Of a stretch of 34,556 bases of DNA, positions 14,407 to 21,949 are shown piece after piece. This DNA is from Streptomyces sp. A0958 (GTDB lineage: Bacteria; Actinomycetota; Actinomycetes; Streptomycetales; Streptomycetaceae). The notes under the pieces were generated by a model, which worked only from the letters and a program-made list of their open reading frames with translations, did no database searches and was not told the origin of the DNA. The first letter of the stretch is position 1, and each line of letters begins with the position of its first letter. Position numbers and translations under genes: made by a program. The stretch is taken from the NCBI RefSeq assembly GCF_004795035.1, contig NZ_SSBK01000051.1:1-34556 (forward strand), given 5' to 3'.

Positions 14407-15455
14407 CACGGCCGCCGGATGCCGGGCTGCTGGGGTCCGCCGTACACCGCGCCCGCCTGAGGGCGCGGTGCGGCGGCGGCCGCTCCGCCCGAGGCCGTGG
14501 GCACCGGGGTCTGCCGAAGGATCTCCAGCACGACCTGCTCGGCGCTGCGGCGGTTCAGCTGGGCCTGCGCGGTGGGCAGCAGCCGGTGGGCGAGCACCGC
14601 CACGGCCAGGGCCTGCACATCGTCCGGCAGGCAGTAGTCCCGGCCGCTCAGCGCGGCGGACGCCTTGGCGGCGCGCAGCAGGTGCAGCGTGGCGCGCGGC
14701 GAGGCGCCGAGCCGGAGATCCGGGTGGTTGCGGGTGGCACCGACGAGCTGGACCGCGTACCTGCGGACGGCCTCGGCGACGTGGACCGTCCGCACCGCGT
14801 CGATGAGCTTGACGATGTCGTGCGCCTGGGCCACCGGCTGGAGGTCGTCCAGGGGGGAGAGCCCGCCGTGCACGTCGAGCATCCGCAGTTCGGCCTCCGC
14901 GGAGGGATAGCCGATCGACACCCGGGCCATGAACCGGTCGCGCTGGGCCTCGGGCAGCGGATACGTGCCCTCCATCTCCACCGGGTTCTGCGTGGCCACG
15001 ACCATGAAGGGGTCGGGCAGCTCGTAGGTGTGCCCGTCGATGGTGACCTGGCGCTCCTCCATCGACTCCAGCAGCGCGGACTGGGTCTTGGGCGAGGCGC
15101 GGTTGATCTCGTCGCCGATCACCACCTGGGCGAAGATCGCGCCCGGCTTGAACTCGAAGTCCCGGCGCTGCTGGTCGTAGATCGACACCCCGGTGATGTC
15201 CGAGGGCAGCAGGTCGGGCGTGAACTGGATGCGGCGCACCGAGCAGTCGATGGACCTGGCCAGCGCCTTGGCCAGCATGGTCTTGCCGACGCCGGGGACG
15301 TCCTCGATCAGCAGGTGCCCCTCCGCGAGCAGCACGGTCAGCGAAAGCCGTACGACCTCTGGCTTGCCCTCGATCACGGCCTCCACCGACCTGCGCACCC
15401 GCTCGGCGGTGCTGGTCAGATCTGTGAGGCTCGCTCGATCGTCATAGGTCGTCAC
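14406..15455 (-). CDS. moxR: MoxR family AAA+ ATPase
   Basis: A 349-residue cytoplasmic AAA+ chaperone-like ATPase. Walker A is EDVPGVGKTML (51-61, Lys58), Walker B is VVIGDEINRA (111-120, Asp115-Glu116), sensor 1 is VATQNPVEMEGTYPLPEAQR with Asn157, and DRFMARV follows as the arginine-finger region. The C-terminal ~30 residues are an Ala/Pro/Gly-rich tail. MoxR ATPases work with partners that carry von Willebrand-A or DUF58 domains, which fits the gene that follows. The GTG at 15455 is chosen because GAGGAGGG stands 7 nt upstream. First gene of the operon; its promoter should lie in 15456-15678, where a direct repeat is seen. Confidence 0.95.
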   Translation of the reverse strand: MTTYDDRASLTDLTSTAERVRRSVEAVIEGKPEVVRLSLTVLLAEGHLLIEDVPGVGKTMLAKALARSIDCSVRRIQFTPDLLPSDITGVSIYDQQRRDFEFKPGAIFAQVVIGDEINRASPKTQSALLESMEERQVTIDGHTYELPDPFMVVATQNPVEMEGTYPLPEAQRDRFMARVSIGYPSAEAELRMLDVHGGLSPLDDLQPVAQAHDIVKLIDAVRTVHVAEAVRRYAVQLVGATRNHPDLRLGASPRATLHLLRAAKASAALSGRDYCLPDDVQALAVAVLAHRLLPTAQAQLNRRSAEQVVLEILRQTPVPTASGGAAAAAPRPQAGAVYGGPQQPGIRRP

Positions 15456-15583
15456 CCGGCCCTCCTCGGCCCTGCCCCACGCTCACCAGGAGCACGGGAT
15501 TCCCCAGTCACGGGCCGACGCCCTCGTGCGGCCCGGCCCTCCCCGAAATGCGGACACCGCGCCGGACGACGAGGTCCGGCGGG

Positions 15584-15628
15584 GTGTCACTCACGCATTC
15601 TTGTTGCCGTTACCGCTTCGTGTCACTC
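15584..15628 (-). repeat. GAGTGACAC direct repeat upstream of moxR
   Basis: GTGTCACTC occurs at 15584-15592 and 15620-15628, 36 bp apart start to start. Read toward moxR it is GAGTGACAC, and each copy contains GACAC. It lies 129-173 bp upstream of the moxR start, in the region that must hold the promoter. A regulator site is possible. Confidence 0.4.
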
Positions 15629-15678
15629 GCCTGTGGACAACCAGGGGCGATATGTCGGATTGGGTGAGGATTTCGTCA

Positions 15679-15707
15679 CCGGAAGGTGTTCGTCCGACAC
15701 CTTCCGG
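15679..15707 (-). terminator. Terminator of the carbonic anhydrase gene
   Basis: CCGGAAGGTGT (15679-15689) and ACACCTTCCGG (15697-15707) form a perfect 11-bp stem with a 7-nt loop. It lies 22 nt past the stop of the minus-strand carbonic anhydrase gene and separates it from the moxR promoter region. Confidence 0.75.
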
Positions 15708-15708
15708 C

Positions 15709-15730
15709 GACCCGGCCGCACGGCCGGGTC
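15709..15730 (-). terminator. Second hairpin overlapping the carbonic anhydrase stop
   Basis: GACCCGGCCG (15709-15718) and CGGCCGGGTC (15721-15730) are perfect 10-bp arms around CA; the innermost pairs must open to form a loop. It overlaps the stop codon and sits beside the stronger stem at 15679-15707, giving tandem stems after the gene. Confidence 0.5.
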
Positions 15731-16280
15731 AGGAAGCCGGAAGGATCTCGCGCAGCTTGCCGGTGGTCACGTCGAAGACGAAACCGCGCACGTCGTCGGT
15801 GTGCTTGAGGAACGGCGAGGTACGCGCGCGCTGCATCGACTGCCGCACGTCCTGGTCGGCGTCGGTGTAGGACTCCACGGCCCAGGACGGCCGCTGGCCG
15901 ACCTCCATCTCCAGCTCCTGGCGGAAGTCCTCCGTGATCGCCTCCATGCCGCAGCCCGTGTGGTGGATCAGGATGATGCTGCGGGTGCCGAGCGCCCGCT
16001 GACTGATCGCGAGCGAACGGATGACGTCGTCGGTGACCACGCCGCCCGCGTTGCGGATGGTGTGACAGTCGCCCAGTGACAGGCCGAGAGCCTTGTGCAG
16101 GTCGAGCCGGGCGTCCATACAGGCGACCACGGCGACCTGGAGCACCGGCTTGGCGTCCATCCCGGGGTCCTTGAACTCTGCTGCGTAACGGCCGTTCGCC
16201 TCGACCAGACGGTCGGTGACCGTACCGCCGTCGGCGGCTGGGGCAGAGGGCTCGGCGGGGGAGTGCGCGGAAGTCGACAT
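15729..16280 (-). CDS. Beta-class carbonic anhydrase
   Basis: A 183-residue cytoplasmic zinc enzyme that interconverts CO2 and bicarbonate. Zinc ligands and the catalytic dyad are readable: Cys54, Asp56 and Arg58 in VVACMDARLD, then His107 and Cys110 in ILIHHTGCGM. RNAGGVVTDDVIRSL (76-90) is the conserved substrate-side segment. The length fits the short bacterial beta-class, like the mycobacterial Rv1284 type. The ATG at 16280 has only a weak ribosome site. It is a single gene, transcribed away from the dcw cluster, with tandem hairpins at its 3' end. Bicarbonate supply for carboxylases is the expected role, inferred from the family. Confidence 0.95.
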   Translation of the reverse strand: MSTSAHSPAEPSAPAADGGTVTDRLVEANGRYAAEFKDPGMDAKPVLQVAVVACMDARLDLHKALGLSLGDCHTIRNAGGVVTDDVIRSLAISQRALGTRSIILIHHTGCGMEAITEDFRQELEMEVGQRPSWAVESYTDADQDVRQSMQRARTSPFLKHTDDVRGFVFDVTTGKLREILPAS

Positions 16281-16658
16281 GGACAAGACGTTAGCCCCCG
16301 TCACCGGCCGGGACGGGAGGGGGAAGCGGACAAAAAACGTCAACAGTGCTTGTTGTGAGGTAATCCACAAGCCTTCCCACGGTGGTCCGGTCGGGTGAAT
16401 GCGCGTCGGCCGACGCGCTGCCGGGTTGATTGATCGGGAATCGATCGAGTGGCAGGGTGGACTAAAGTGACGGGAAGTTACCGACACCCTGCACATTTCG
16501 AACTTCTCCCCGTGTGCGCGGCGTACGTACGGCCCGGCCCTCTCCCGCTCGCCGGTCGGCTGACGCCCCTTCCCCGGCGCCGGCGGACCTCCCCTTCGCG
16601 AGCGGGCGGGGACCAGGCCGTACGTCCCGCCACCCGGGACCTGAGCCTGAGAGGGCGC
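16281..16658. other. 378-bp divergent intergenic region before the dcw cluster
   Basis: This stretch lies between the divergent carbonic anhydrase and rsmH genes and must hold promoters for both. I see an 18-bp palindrome at 16401-16418 (arms GCGCGTCGG and CCGACGCGC), a 6-bp inverted repeat GCTTGT/ACAAGC at 16348-16372, a possible -10 element TAAAGT at 16463-16468 without a good -35, and a GACAC at 16483-16487. No mraZ gene or other small coding region is visible. Confidence 0.55.
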
Positions 16659-17624
16659 ATGAGCCAGACCCGACACGTCCCGGTGATGCTCCAGCGATGC
16701 CTGGACCTGTTGGCACCGGCTCTGGAGGCGCCCGGCCCCCAGCCCCCCGTGGTCGTCGACTGCACCCTCGGCCTCGGCGGACACAGCGAGGCGCTCCTCG
16801 CCGCCTTCCCGACCGCCCGGCTGATCGCCCTGGACCGGGACAAGGAGGCCCTCCGGCTCTCCGGCGAACGGCTCGCCCCCTACGGCGACCGCGCCACCCT
16901 GGTGCACGCCGTCTACGACGAACTGCCCGAGGTGCTCGACCGGCTCGGCATCCCCAAGGTGCAGGGCGTCCTGTTCGACCTGGGCGTCTCCTCCATGCAG
17001 CTGGACGAGGCCGACCGCGGCTTCGCGTACGCCCGTGACGCACCGCTCGACATGCGCATGGACCAGACGACCGGCATCGGCGCCGCCGAGGTCCTCAACA
17101 CCTACCCGCCGGGCGAGCTGGTGCGCATCCTGCGCGCGTACGGCGAGGAGAAGCAGGCCAAGCGGATCGTCTCCGCCGTCGTGCGCGAGCGCGAGAAGGA
17201 GCCCTTCAGCAACAGCGCCCGGCTCGTCGAGCTGATCCGCGAAGCCCTGCCGCAGGCCGCCATGCGTACCGGCGGCAACCCCGCCAAGCGCACCTTCCAG
17301 GCCCTGCGCATCGAGGTCAACGGGGAGCTCACGGTGCTGGAGCGGGCCATCCCGGCCGCCGTCCGGAGCCTCGCCGTCGGCGGCCGCATCGCGGTCCTGT
17401 CGTACCAGTCGCTGGAGGACCGGCTGGTCAAGCAGGTCCTCGCGGCCGGCGCCGCCAACACCGCGCCGCCCGGCCTGCCCGTCGTCCCCGAGCGCTACCA
17501 GCCCCGGCTGAAGCTCCTCACCCGGGGCGCCGAACTCCCCACCGAGGAGGAGGTCGCCGAGAACCGGCGGGCCGCCCCCGCCCGGCTGCGCGGCGCCCAG
17601 CGCATCCGCGAGGACGAGCGATGA
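16659..17624 (+). CDS. rsmH: 16S rRNA (cytosine-1402-N4)-methyltransferase
   Basis: A 321-residue SAM-dependent enzyme (old name MraW) that methylates C1402 in the ribosomal decoding centre. It is the usual first or second gene of bacterial dcw clusters. The N-terminal HVPVMLQRCLDLL is followed by the SAM loop VVDCTLGLGGHSEALL (about 31-46). FDLGVSSMQLDEADRGFAY (about 106-124) and PLDMRMD are family signatures, and the insert helical domain carries RTFQALRIEVNGEL. The ATG at 16659 follows GAGAGGGC. The longer open frame upstream lacks family sequence. There is no mraZ before it. The next gene, ftsL, begins 43 bp downstream. Confidence 0.96.
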   Translation: MSQTRHVPVMLQRCLDLLAPALEAPGPQPPVVVDCTLGLGGHSEALLAAFPTARLIALDRDKEALRLSGERLAPYGDRATLVHAVYDELPEVLDRLGIPKVQGVLFDLGVSSMQLDEADRGFAYARDAPLDMRMDQTTGIGAAEVLNTYPPGELVRILRAYGEEKQAKRIVSAVVREREKEPFSNSARLVELIREALPQAAMRTGGNPAKRTFQALRIEVNGELTVLERAIPAAVRSLAVGGRIAVLSYQSLEDRLVKQVLAAGAANTAPPGLPVVPERYQPRLKLLTRGAELPTEEEVAENRRAAPARLRGAQRIREDER

Positions 17625-17667
17625 GCGGCCGGCGCCCGGCCGCCCGCGCCGGGGACGGAGCGGTGCG

Positions 17668-18219
17668 GTGAGCAAACCGGCCGGGCAGCTGAAAGGACGC
17701 GCCGCACGGCTCACCCGGCTGATGCCCGCCGGGCCGAGCAACGCGGCCCGCACCCCGTTCGTCCTGCTGGTCGTTCTGCTCCTGGGCGGCGGCCTGATCA
17801 CCCTGCTGCTGCTCAACTCCGCGCTCAACGAAGGATCGTTCAGGCTGAGCGAGCTGAAGAAGCGGACCACCGAGCTCACCGACGAGCAGCAGTCCCTCCA
17901 GCACGACGTCGACGCCTCCTTCGAGCCCGACGCCCTGGCGCGCCGGGCCCGCGAGCTGGGCATGGTCCCCGGCGGCAGCCCCGCCTTCCTCGACCCGGCC
18001 GGCAAGGTCCGGGGGGTGCCCTCCAAGGCCGCGCCCGCCCCGGTCGTCGCGCCCCCGCCGACCACCCCCGTGCCGGCCACACCGTCGCCCGCGGCCCCGC
18101 CCACCCCCGCGGCCACCACCCCCGCGGCCACCAACCCCGCGTTCGGTACCGCGGTTCCGGATACGTCCACGGCCTCCGGCGCACCGGCGGCACAGCCCTC
18201 CACGAGCCCCGGCAGGTGA
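17668..18219 (+). CDS. ftsL: Cell division protein FtsL-like
   Basis: A 183-residue bitopic septum protein. A short basic cytoplasmic N-terminus leads to one membrane helix (31-50, FVLLVVLLLGGGLITLLLLN). A leucine-spaced coiled coil follows (about 57-85, RLSELKKRTTELTDEQQSLQ) and then the ARELGMV motif (about 94-100), both typical of FtsL/DivIC-like proteins. The last ~70 residues are a Pro/Ala/Thr-rich extension, longer than in E. coli FtsL (about 121 residues). It should form a complex with the FtsB/DivIC-like protein and FtsQ to activate FtsW-FtsI. The GTG at 17668 is preceded by GGAG. Its stop lies 4 bp before the ftsI start. The assignment rests on topology and position between rsmH and ftsI. 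Confidence 0.9.
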   Translation: MSKPAGQLKGRAARLTRLMPAGPSNAARTPFVLLVVLLLGGGLITLLLLNSALNEGSFRLSELKKRTTELTDEQQSLQHDVDASFEPDALARRARELGMVPGGSPAFLDPAGKVRGVPSKAAPAPVVAPPPTTPVPATPSPAAPPTPAATTPAATNPAFGTAVPDTSTASGAPAAQPSTSPGR

Positions 18220-18223
18220 CCGA

Positions 18224-20209
18224 GTGCCCTCCAAGCAACCACCGCGCCGCCGGGTCCCCGGCCCCGCGCGCCCCCGCAACGCCTCCGCATCCGGCCGCCC
18301 CCGCCCCGAGCAGCGGCGGCGCGGCACGTCCGGTGCCCCGCGTGGGCGGACACCGCGCGGCCGCTCCGGCCGGCCGCTGCGGCTGGGCAGCCCGCGCCCG
18401 AGACTGCGGCTGGTCAGCCTCGCCCTGACGCTCGTCATGATCGCGTTCGTCGTCCGGCTCCTCCAGGTCCAGGCCGTCGACGCCCACGCGTACGCCGCCA
18501 AGGCCGAGGAGAACCGCTACCTGAGCTACACCGTCGCCGCGGAACGCGGTGAGATCACCGACCGCGGCGGCATCGCGCTGGCCACCAGCGTCGACGCGTA
18601 CGACATCACGGCCGACCCCAAGATGTTCACACCGGCCGAGAGCAAGGCGCCCGACGCCCCCCAGCAGGCCGCCGCCCTCCTCGCGCCCATCCTCGGCGTC
18701 GACGCGGCCGACCTGACGAAGAGGCTCTCCAAGCCCAAGAGCCGCTACGCGGTCCTGGCCCGCAGGCAGACCCCGCAGGTCTGGAAGCAGATCAAGGACC
18801 TCAAGGCCGTCTTCGCCGAGAAGGCCGCGAAGGACAAGGCGGCCGGCGGCCCCGGCGCCAACGTGCTGGCCGGCGTCTTCCAGGAGGCGACCACCAAGCG
18901 CGTCTACCCCAACGGCCCCCTGGCCGCCGGGATACTGGGTTACGTCAACGCCGAGGGCAAGGGCGCGGGCGGCCTCGAATCGCAGCTGGACAAGGAGCTC
19001 GCGGGCGAGGACGGCACGATCAAGTACGCCCAGTCCGGCGGCCGCCGGGTGCCCACCGCGGGCACCAAGGAGGTGCCGGCGGTCGCCGGTTCGGACATCG
19101 AGCTGACCATCGACCGCGACATCCAGTGGGCGGCTCAGAAGGCGATCTCCGACCAGGTCGAGAAGTCCAAGGCCGACCGCGGGTACGTCATCGTGCAGAA
19201 CACCCGCACCGGCGAGGTCCTCGCCATGGCCAACGCCCCGGGCTTCGACCCCAACGACCTCTCCCAGGCCGACGCCGCCTCCCTGGGCAACGCGGCCCTC
19301 CAGGACGTCTACGAGCCCGGCTCCACCAGCAAGGTGATGTCCATGGCCGCCGTGCTGGAGGAGGGCGTCGCCACCCCCGGTACGCACGTCACGGTCCCCA
19401 ACCGGCTGCACCGGGGCGACCGGCTCTTCAAGGACGACATCGACCACGCCACGTGGTACCTGACGCTCAACGGCGTACTCGCCAAGTCCAGCAACATCGG
19501 GACCATCCTGGCCACCGGCCAGCTCGGCAGGACGCAGGCCGAGGCGAACAAGGTGCTGTACTCCTATCTGAGGAAATTCGGCATCGGATCGCCCACCGGC
19601 CTCGGCTACCCCGGCGAGACCCCCGGCATCCTCGCCAAGCCGCAGGACTGGTCGACCTCGCAGCAGTACACGATCCCCTTCGGACAGGGCCTCTCCCTCA
19701 ACGCCATGCAGGCCGCCTCGATCTACTCGACGATCGCCAACGGCGGCGTCCGGATCGAACCGACCCTCGTACGCGGCACCAGGGGCGCCGACGGCCGCTT
19801 CACCCCGGCCGAGGCCCCCGAACAGACCAGGGTGGTCAGCGAGAAGACCGCGAAGACGCTCGCCACCATGCTCGAATCGGTGGTCGGCGACGAGGAGGGC
19901 ACCGGCACGAAGGCCAAGATCCCCGGCTACCGGGTCGCGGGCAAGACCGGCACCGCCAACCGGGTCGACCCGGTGCGCGGCGGCTACCACGGCTACACCG
20001 CGTCCTTCGCCGGCTTCGCACCCGCCGACGACCCCCAGATCACCGTCTACTGCGCCATCCAGAACCCCACCAAGGGCAGCTACTTCGGCGGCCAGATCTG
20101 CGGCCCCATCTACAAGCAGGTCATGGAATTCGCCCTCAAGACGCTGCAGACCCCCCCGTCCGGCAGCGAGCCGGCCAGGCTGCCGGTGTCCTACCAACCC
20201 GGCGAGTGA
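18224..20209 (+). CDS. ftsI: Septal class B penicillin-binding protein (FtsI/PBP3)
   Basis: A 661-residue transpeptidase that cross-links septal peptidoglycan outside the membrane. A ~60-residue Arg/Pro-rich cytoplasmic tail precedes the membrane anchor (about 63-82). The pedestal domain begins with the class B motif AERGEITDRGG. The transpeptidase motifs are complete: S367-T-S-K370 (EPGSTSKVM), S422-S-N424 and K574-T-G576. The GTG at 18224 lies 4 bp after ftsL, whose 3' end supplies AGGTGA as ribosome site, so the two are translationally linked. The unusually basic N-terminus is typical of Streptomyces. Partner of FtsW, encoded further along the cluster. Confidence 0.96.
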   Translation: MPSKQPPRRRVPGPARPRNASASGRPRPEQRRRGTSGAPRGRTPRGRSGRPLRLGSPRPRLRLVSLALTLVMIAFVVRLLQVQAVDAHAYAAKAEENRYLSYTVAAERGEITDRGGIALATSVDAYDITADPKMFTPAESKAPDAPQQAAALLAPILGVDAADLTKRLSKPKSRYAVLARRQTPQVWKQIKDLKAVFAEKAAKDKAAGGPGANVLAGVFQEATTKRVYPNGPLAAGILGYVNAEGKGAGGLESQLDKELAGEDGTIKYAQSGGRRVPTAGTKEVPAVAGSDIELTIDRDIQWAAQKAISDQVEKSKADRGYVIVQNTRTGEVLAMANAPGFDPNDLSQADAASLGNAALQDVYEPGSTSKVMSMAAVLEEGVATPGTHVTVPNRLHRGDRLFKDDIDHATWYLTLNGVLAKSSNIGTILATGQLGRTQAEANKVLYSYLRKFGIGSPTGLGYPGETPGILAKPQDWSTSQQYTIPFGQGLSLNAMQAASIYSTIANGGVRIEPTLVRGTRGADGRFTPAEAPEQTRVVSEKTAKTLATMLESVVGDEEGTGTKAKIPGYRVAGKTGTANRVDPVRGGYHGYTASFAGFAPADDPQITVYCAIQNPTKGSYFGGQICGPIYKQVMEFALKTLQTPPSGSEPARLPVSYQPGE

Positions 20210-20373
20210 ACTCGCGGAGACCACCAGTGACAACCATCACCCCCGATCCCGGGAACCGGAACGGGAACCCCCGCACCCCGGGCCCCTCACTTCGCGAGAG
20301 GCCGGGTGCGCCCGGTACGCTCGCCGCCGTGCCCCACGCTGAACAGTCCCGAACGACCCAGAAGGACGCGCCT

Positions 20374-21945
20374 GTGAACTACCCGGGAGCGCCCCGCCCG
20401 GATCGGCTGCGGCCGACCTCCATCGGAGAGCTGGCGGCCCGACTGGGAGCCGAACCGCCGGGCACCGGCGACGTCACCGGCATCACCCACGACTCCCGTG
20501 CCGTACGCCCCGGAGACCTGTACGCGGCCCTGCCGGGCGCCCGCCTGCACGGCGCCGACTTCGCCGCCCAGGCGGCCGGCCTCGGCGCGGCGGCCATCCT
20601 CACCGACCCGTCGGGCGCCGAGCGCGCCCGGGCCACCGGGGTGCCGGTGCTGGTCACCGACGACCCGCGCGGCCGGATGGGCGAACTCGCCGCCGAGATC
20701 TACGGCCGCCCCGGCACCGGTCTCCTCCAGATCGGCATCACCGGCACCTCCGGCAAGACCACCACCGCCTACCTCGTGGAGGGCGGCTTCCGCGGCGCCG
20801 GGCGCAGCACGGGCCTCATCGGCACGGTGGAGATGCGCATCGGCGACGAGCGCATCAAGTCCGAGCGCACCACGCCGGAAGCCACCGACCTGCAGGCCCT
20901 GTTCGCGGTCATGCGCGAACGCGGCGCCGACGCCGTGACCATGGAGGTCTCCAGCCACGCCCTGGTCCTCGGCCGGGTCGACGGCTGCGTCTTCGACGTC
21001 GCCGTCTTCAACAACCTCAGCCCGGAGCACATGGAGTTCCACTCCGGCATGGAGGACTACTTCCAGGCCAAGGCGCGGCTGTTCACCCCGCAGCGCAGCA
21101 GGCAGGGCGTCGTCAACTACGACGACGAGTACGGCCGCAGGCTCATCACCGAGGCGTCCGTGCCCATCACCACCTTCTCCGCCGAGGGCCACCCGGACGC
21201 CGACTGGCGGGCCGAGGACGTCGTCGTCGGCCAGCTCGGCTCGACCTTCACCGTCGTCGGCCCCAAGGGCGAGCGGGCCACCGCCAAGGCCCCGCTGCCC
21301 GGCCCGTTCAACGTCGCCAACACCCTGGCCGCGATCGTCACCCTCGCCGTCGCAGGCATCGACCCGCAGACCGCGGCCGACGGTGTCGCGTCCGTGCCCG
21401 GAGTGCCCGGCCGGCTGGAGCGCGTCGACGCCGGACAGCCCTACCTCGCGCTCGTCGACTACGCGCACAAGACCGACGCCGTCGAGTCCGTGCTGCGCGC
21501 CCTGCGCAAGGTCACCAAGGGCAGGCTGCACATCGTCCTCGGCTGCGGCGGCGACCGCGACACGACCAAACGCGGCCCGATGGGCGCCGCCGCGGCCCGG
21601 CTCGCCGACACCGCCGTACTGACCTCCGACAACCCCCGCTCCGAGGACCCGCTCGGCATCCTCGCCGCCATGCTCGCCGGCGCCGCCGAGGTCCCCGTCC
21701 ACGAACGAGGTGACGTCCTGGTCGACGCCGACCGGGCCGCGGCCGTCGCCGCCGCCGTCGGCCGCGCCGAGCCCGGCGACACCGTGCTCATCGCCGGCAA
21801 GGGCCACGAGCAGGGCCAGGACATCCACGGCGTCGTCCGCCCCTTCGACGACCGGGTGGTCCTGCGCGCGGCCATCGAGCGGTCCCTGGGGCACGAGAGC
21901 GCCACCCCCCGTGCCTCCACCCACGAGAACAACAGTCAGGGATGA
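20374..21945 (+). CDS. murE: UDP-MurNAc-Ala-Glu: diaminopimelate ligase
   Basis: A 523-residue cytoplasmic Mur ligase that adds diaminopimelate (the LL form in Streptomyces, from family knowledge) to UDP-MurNAc-L-Ala-D-Glu. The P-loop is GTSGKTTT (G124 to T131) and the diaminopimelate-selective motif is D419-N-P-R422. EVSSHAL and NNLSPEHMEFH are also typical. Start: the GTG at 20374 follows GAAGGA at good spacing and gives a normal MurE length. An in-frame GTG at 20227 with GGAG upstream, 17 bp after ftsI, would add 49 residues. The extra stretch is less G/C-biased at third positions and contains hairpins (20281-20315), so I prefer the shorter form. The stop is 4 bp before murF. Confidence 0.93.
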   Translation: MNYPGAPRPDRLRPTSIGELAARLGAEPPGTGDVTGITHDSRAVRPGDLYAALPGARLHGADFAAQAAGLGAAAILTDPSGAERARATGVPVLVTDDPRGRMGELAAEIYGRPGTGLLQIGITGTSGKTTTAYLVEGGFRGAGRSTGLIGTVEMRIGDERIKSERTTPEATDLQALFAVMRERGADAVTMEVSSHALVLGRVDGCVFDVAVFNNLSPEHMEFHSGMEDYFQAKARLFTPQRSRQGVVNYDDEYGRRLITEASVPITTFSAEGHPDADWRAEDVVVGQLGSTFTVVGPKGERATAKAPLPGPFNVANTLAAIVTLAVAGIDPQTAADGVASVPGVPGRLERVDAGQPYLALVDYAHKTDAVESVLRALRKVTKGRLHIVLGCGGDRDTTKRGPMGAAAARLADTAVLTSDNPRSEDPLGILAAMLAGAAEVPVHERGDVLVDADRAAAVAAAVGRAEPGDTVLIAGKGHEQGQDIHGVVRPFDDRVVLRAAIERSLGHESATPRASTHENNSQG

Positions 21946-21949
21946 CCAA

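Noticed and set aside
16401..16418. 18-bp palindrome as a firm operator
   Set aside because: With such high G+C, about one palindrome of this size is expected by chance in a window this long. It is kept only as a lead within the intergenic entry.
15729..18353. An 874-codon minus-strand frame joining the carbonic anhydrase with sequence antisense to rsmH and ftsL
   Set aside because: Only the last 183 codons match a protein family. The rest lies opposite rsmH and ftsL and across the divergent promoter region.
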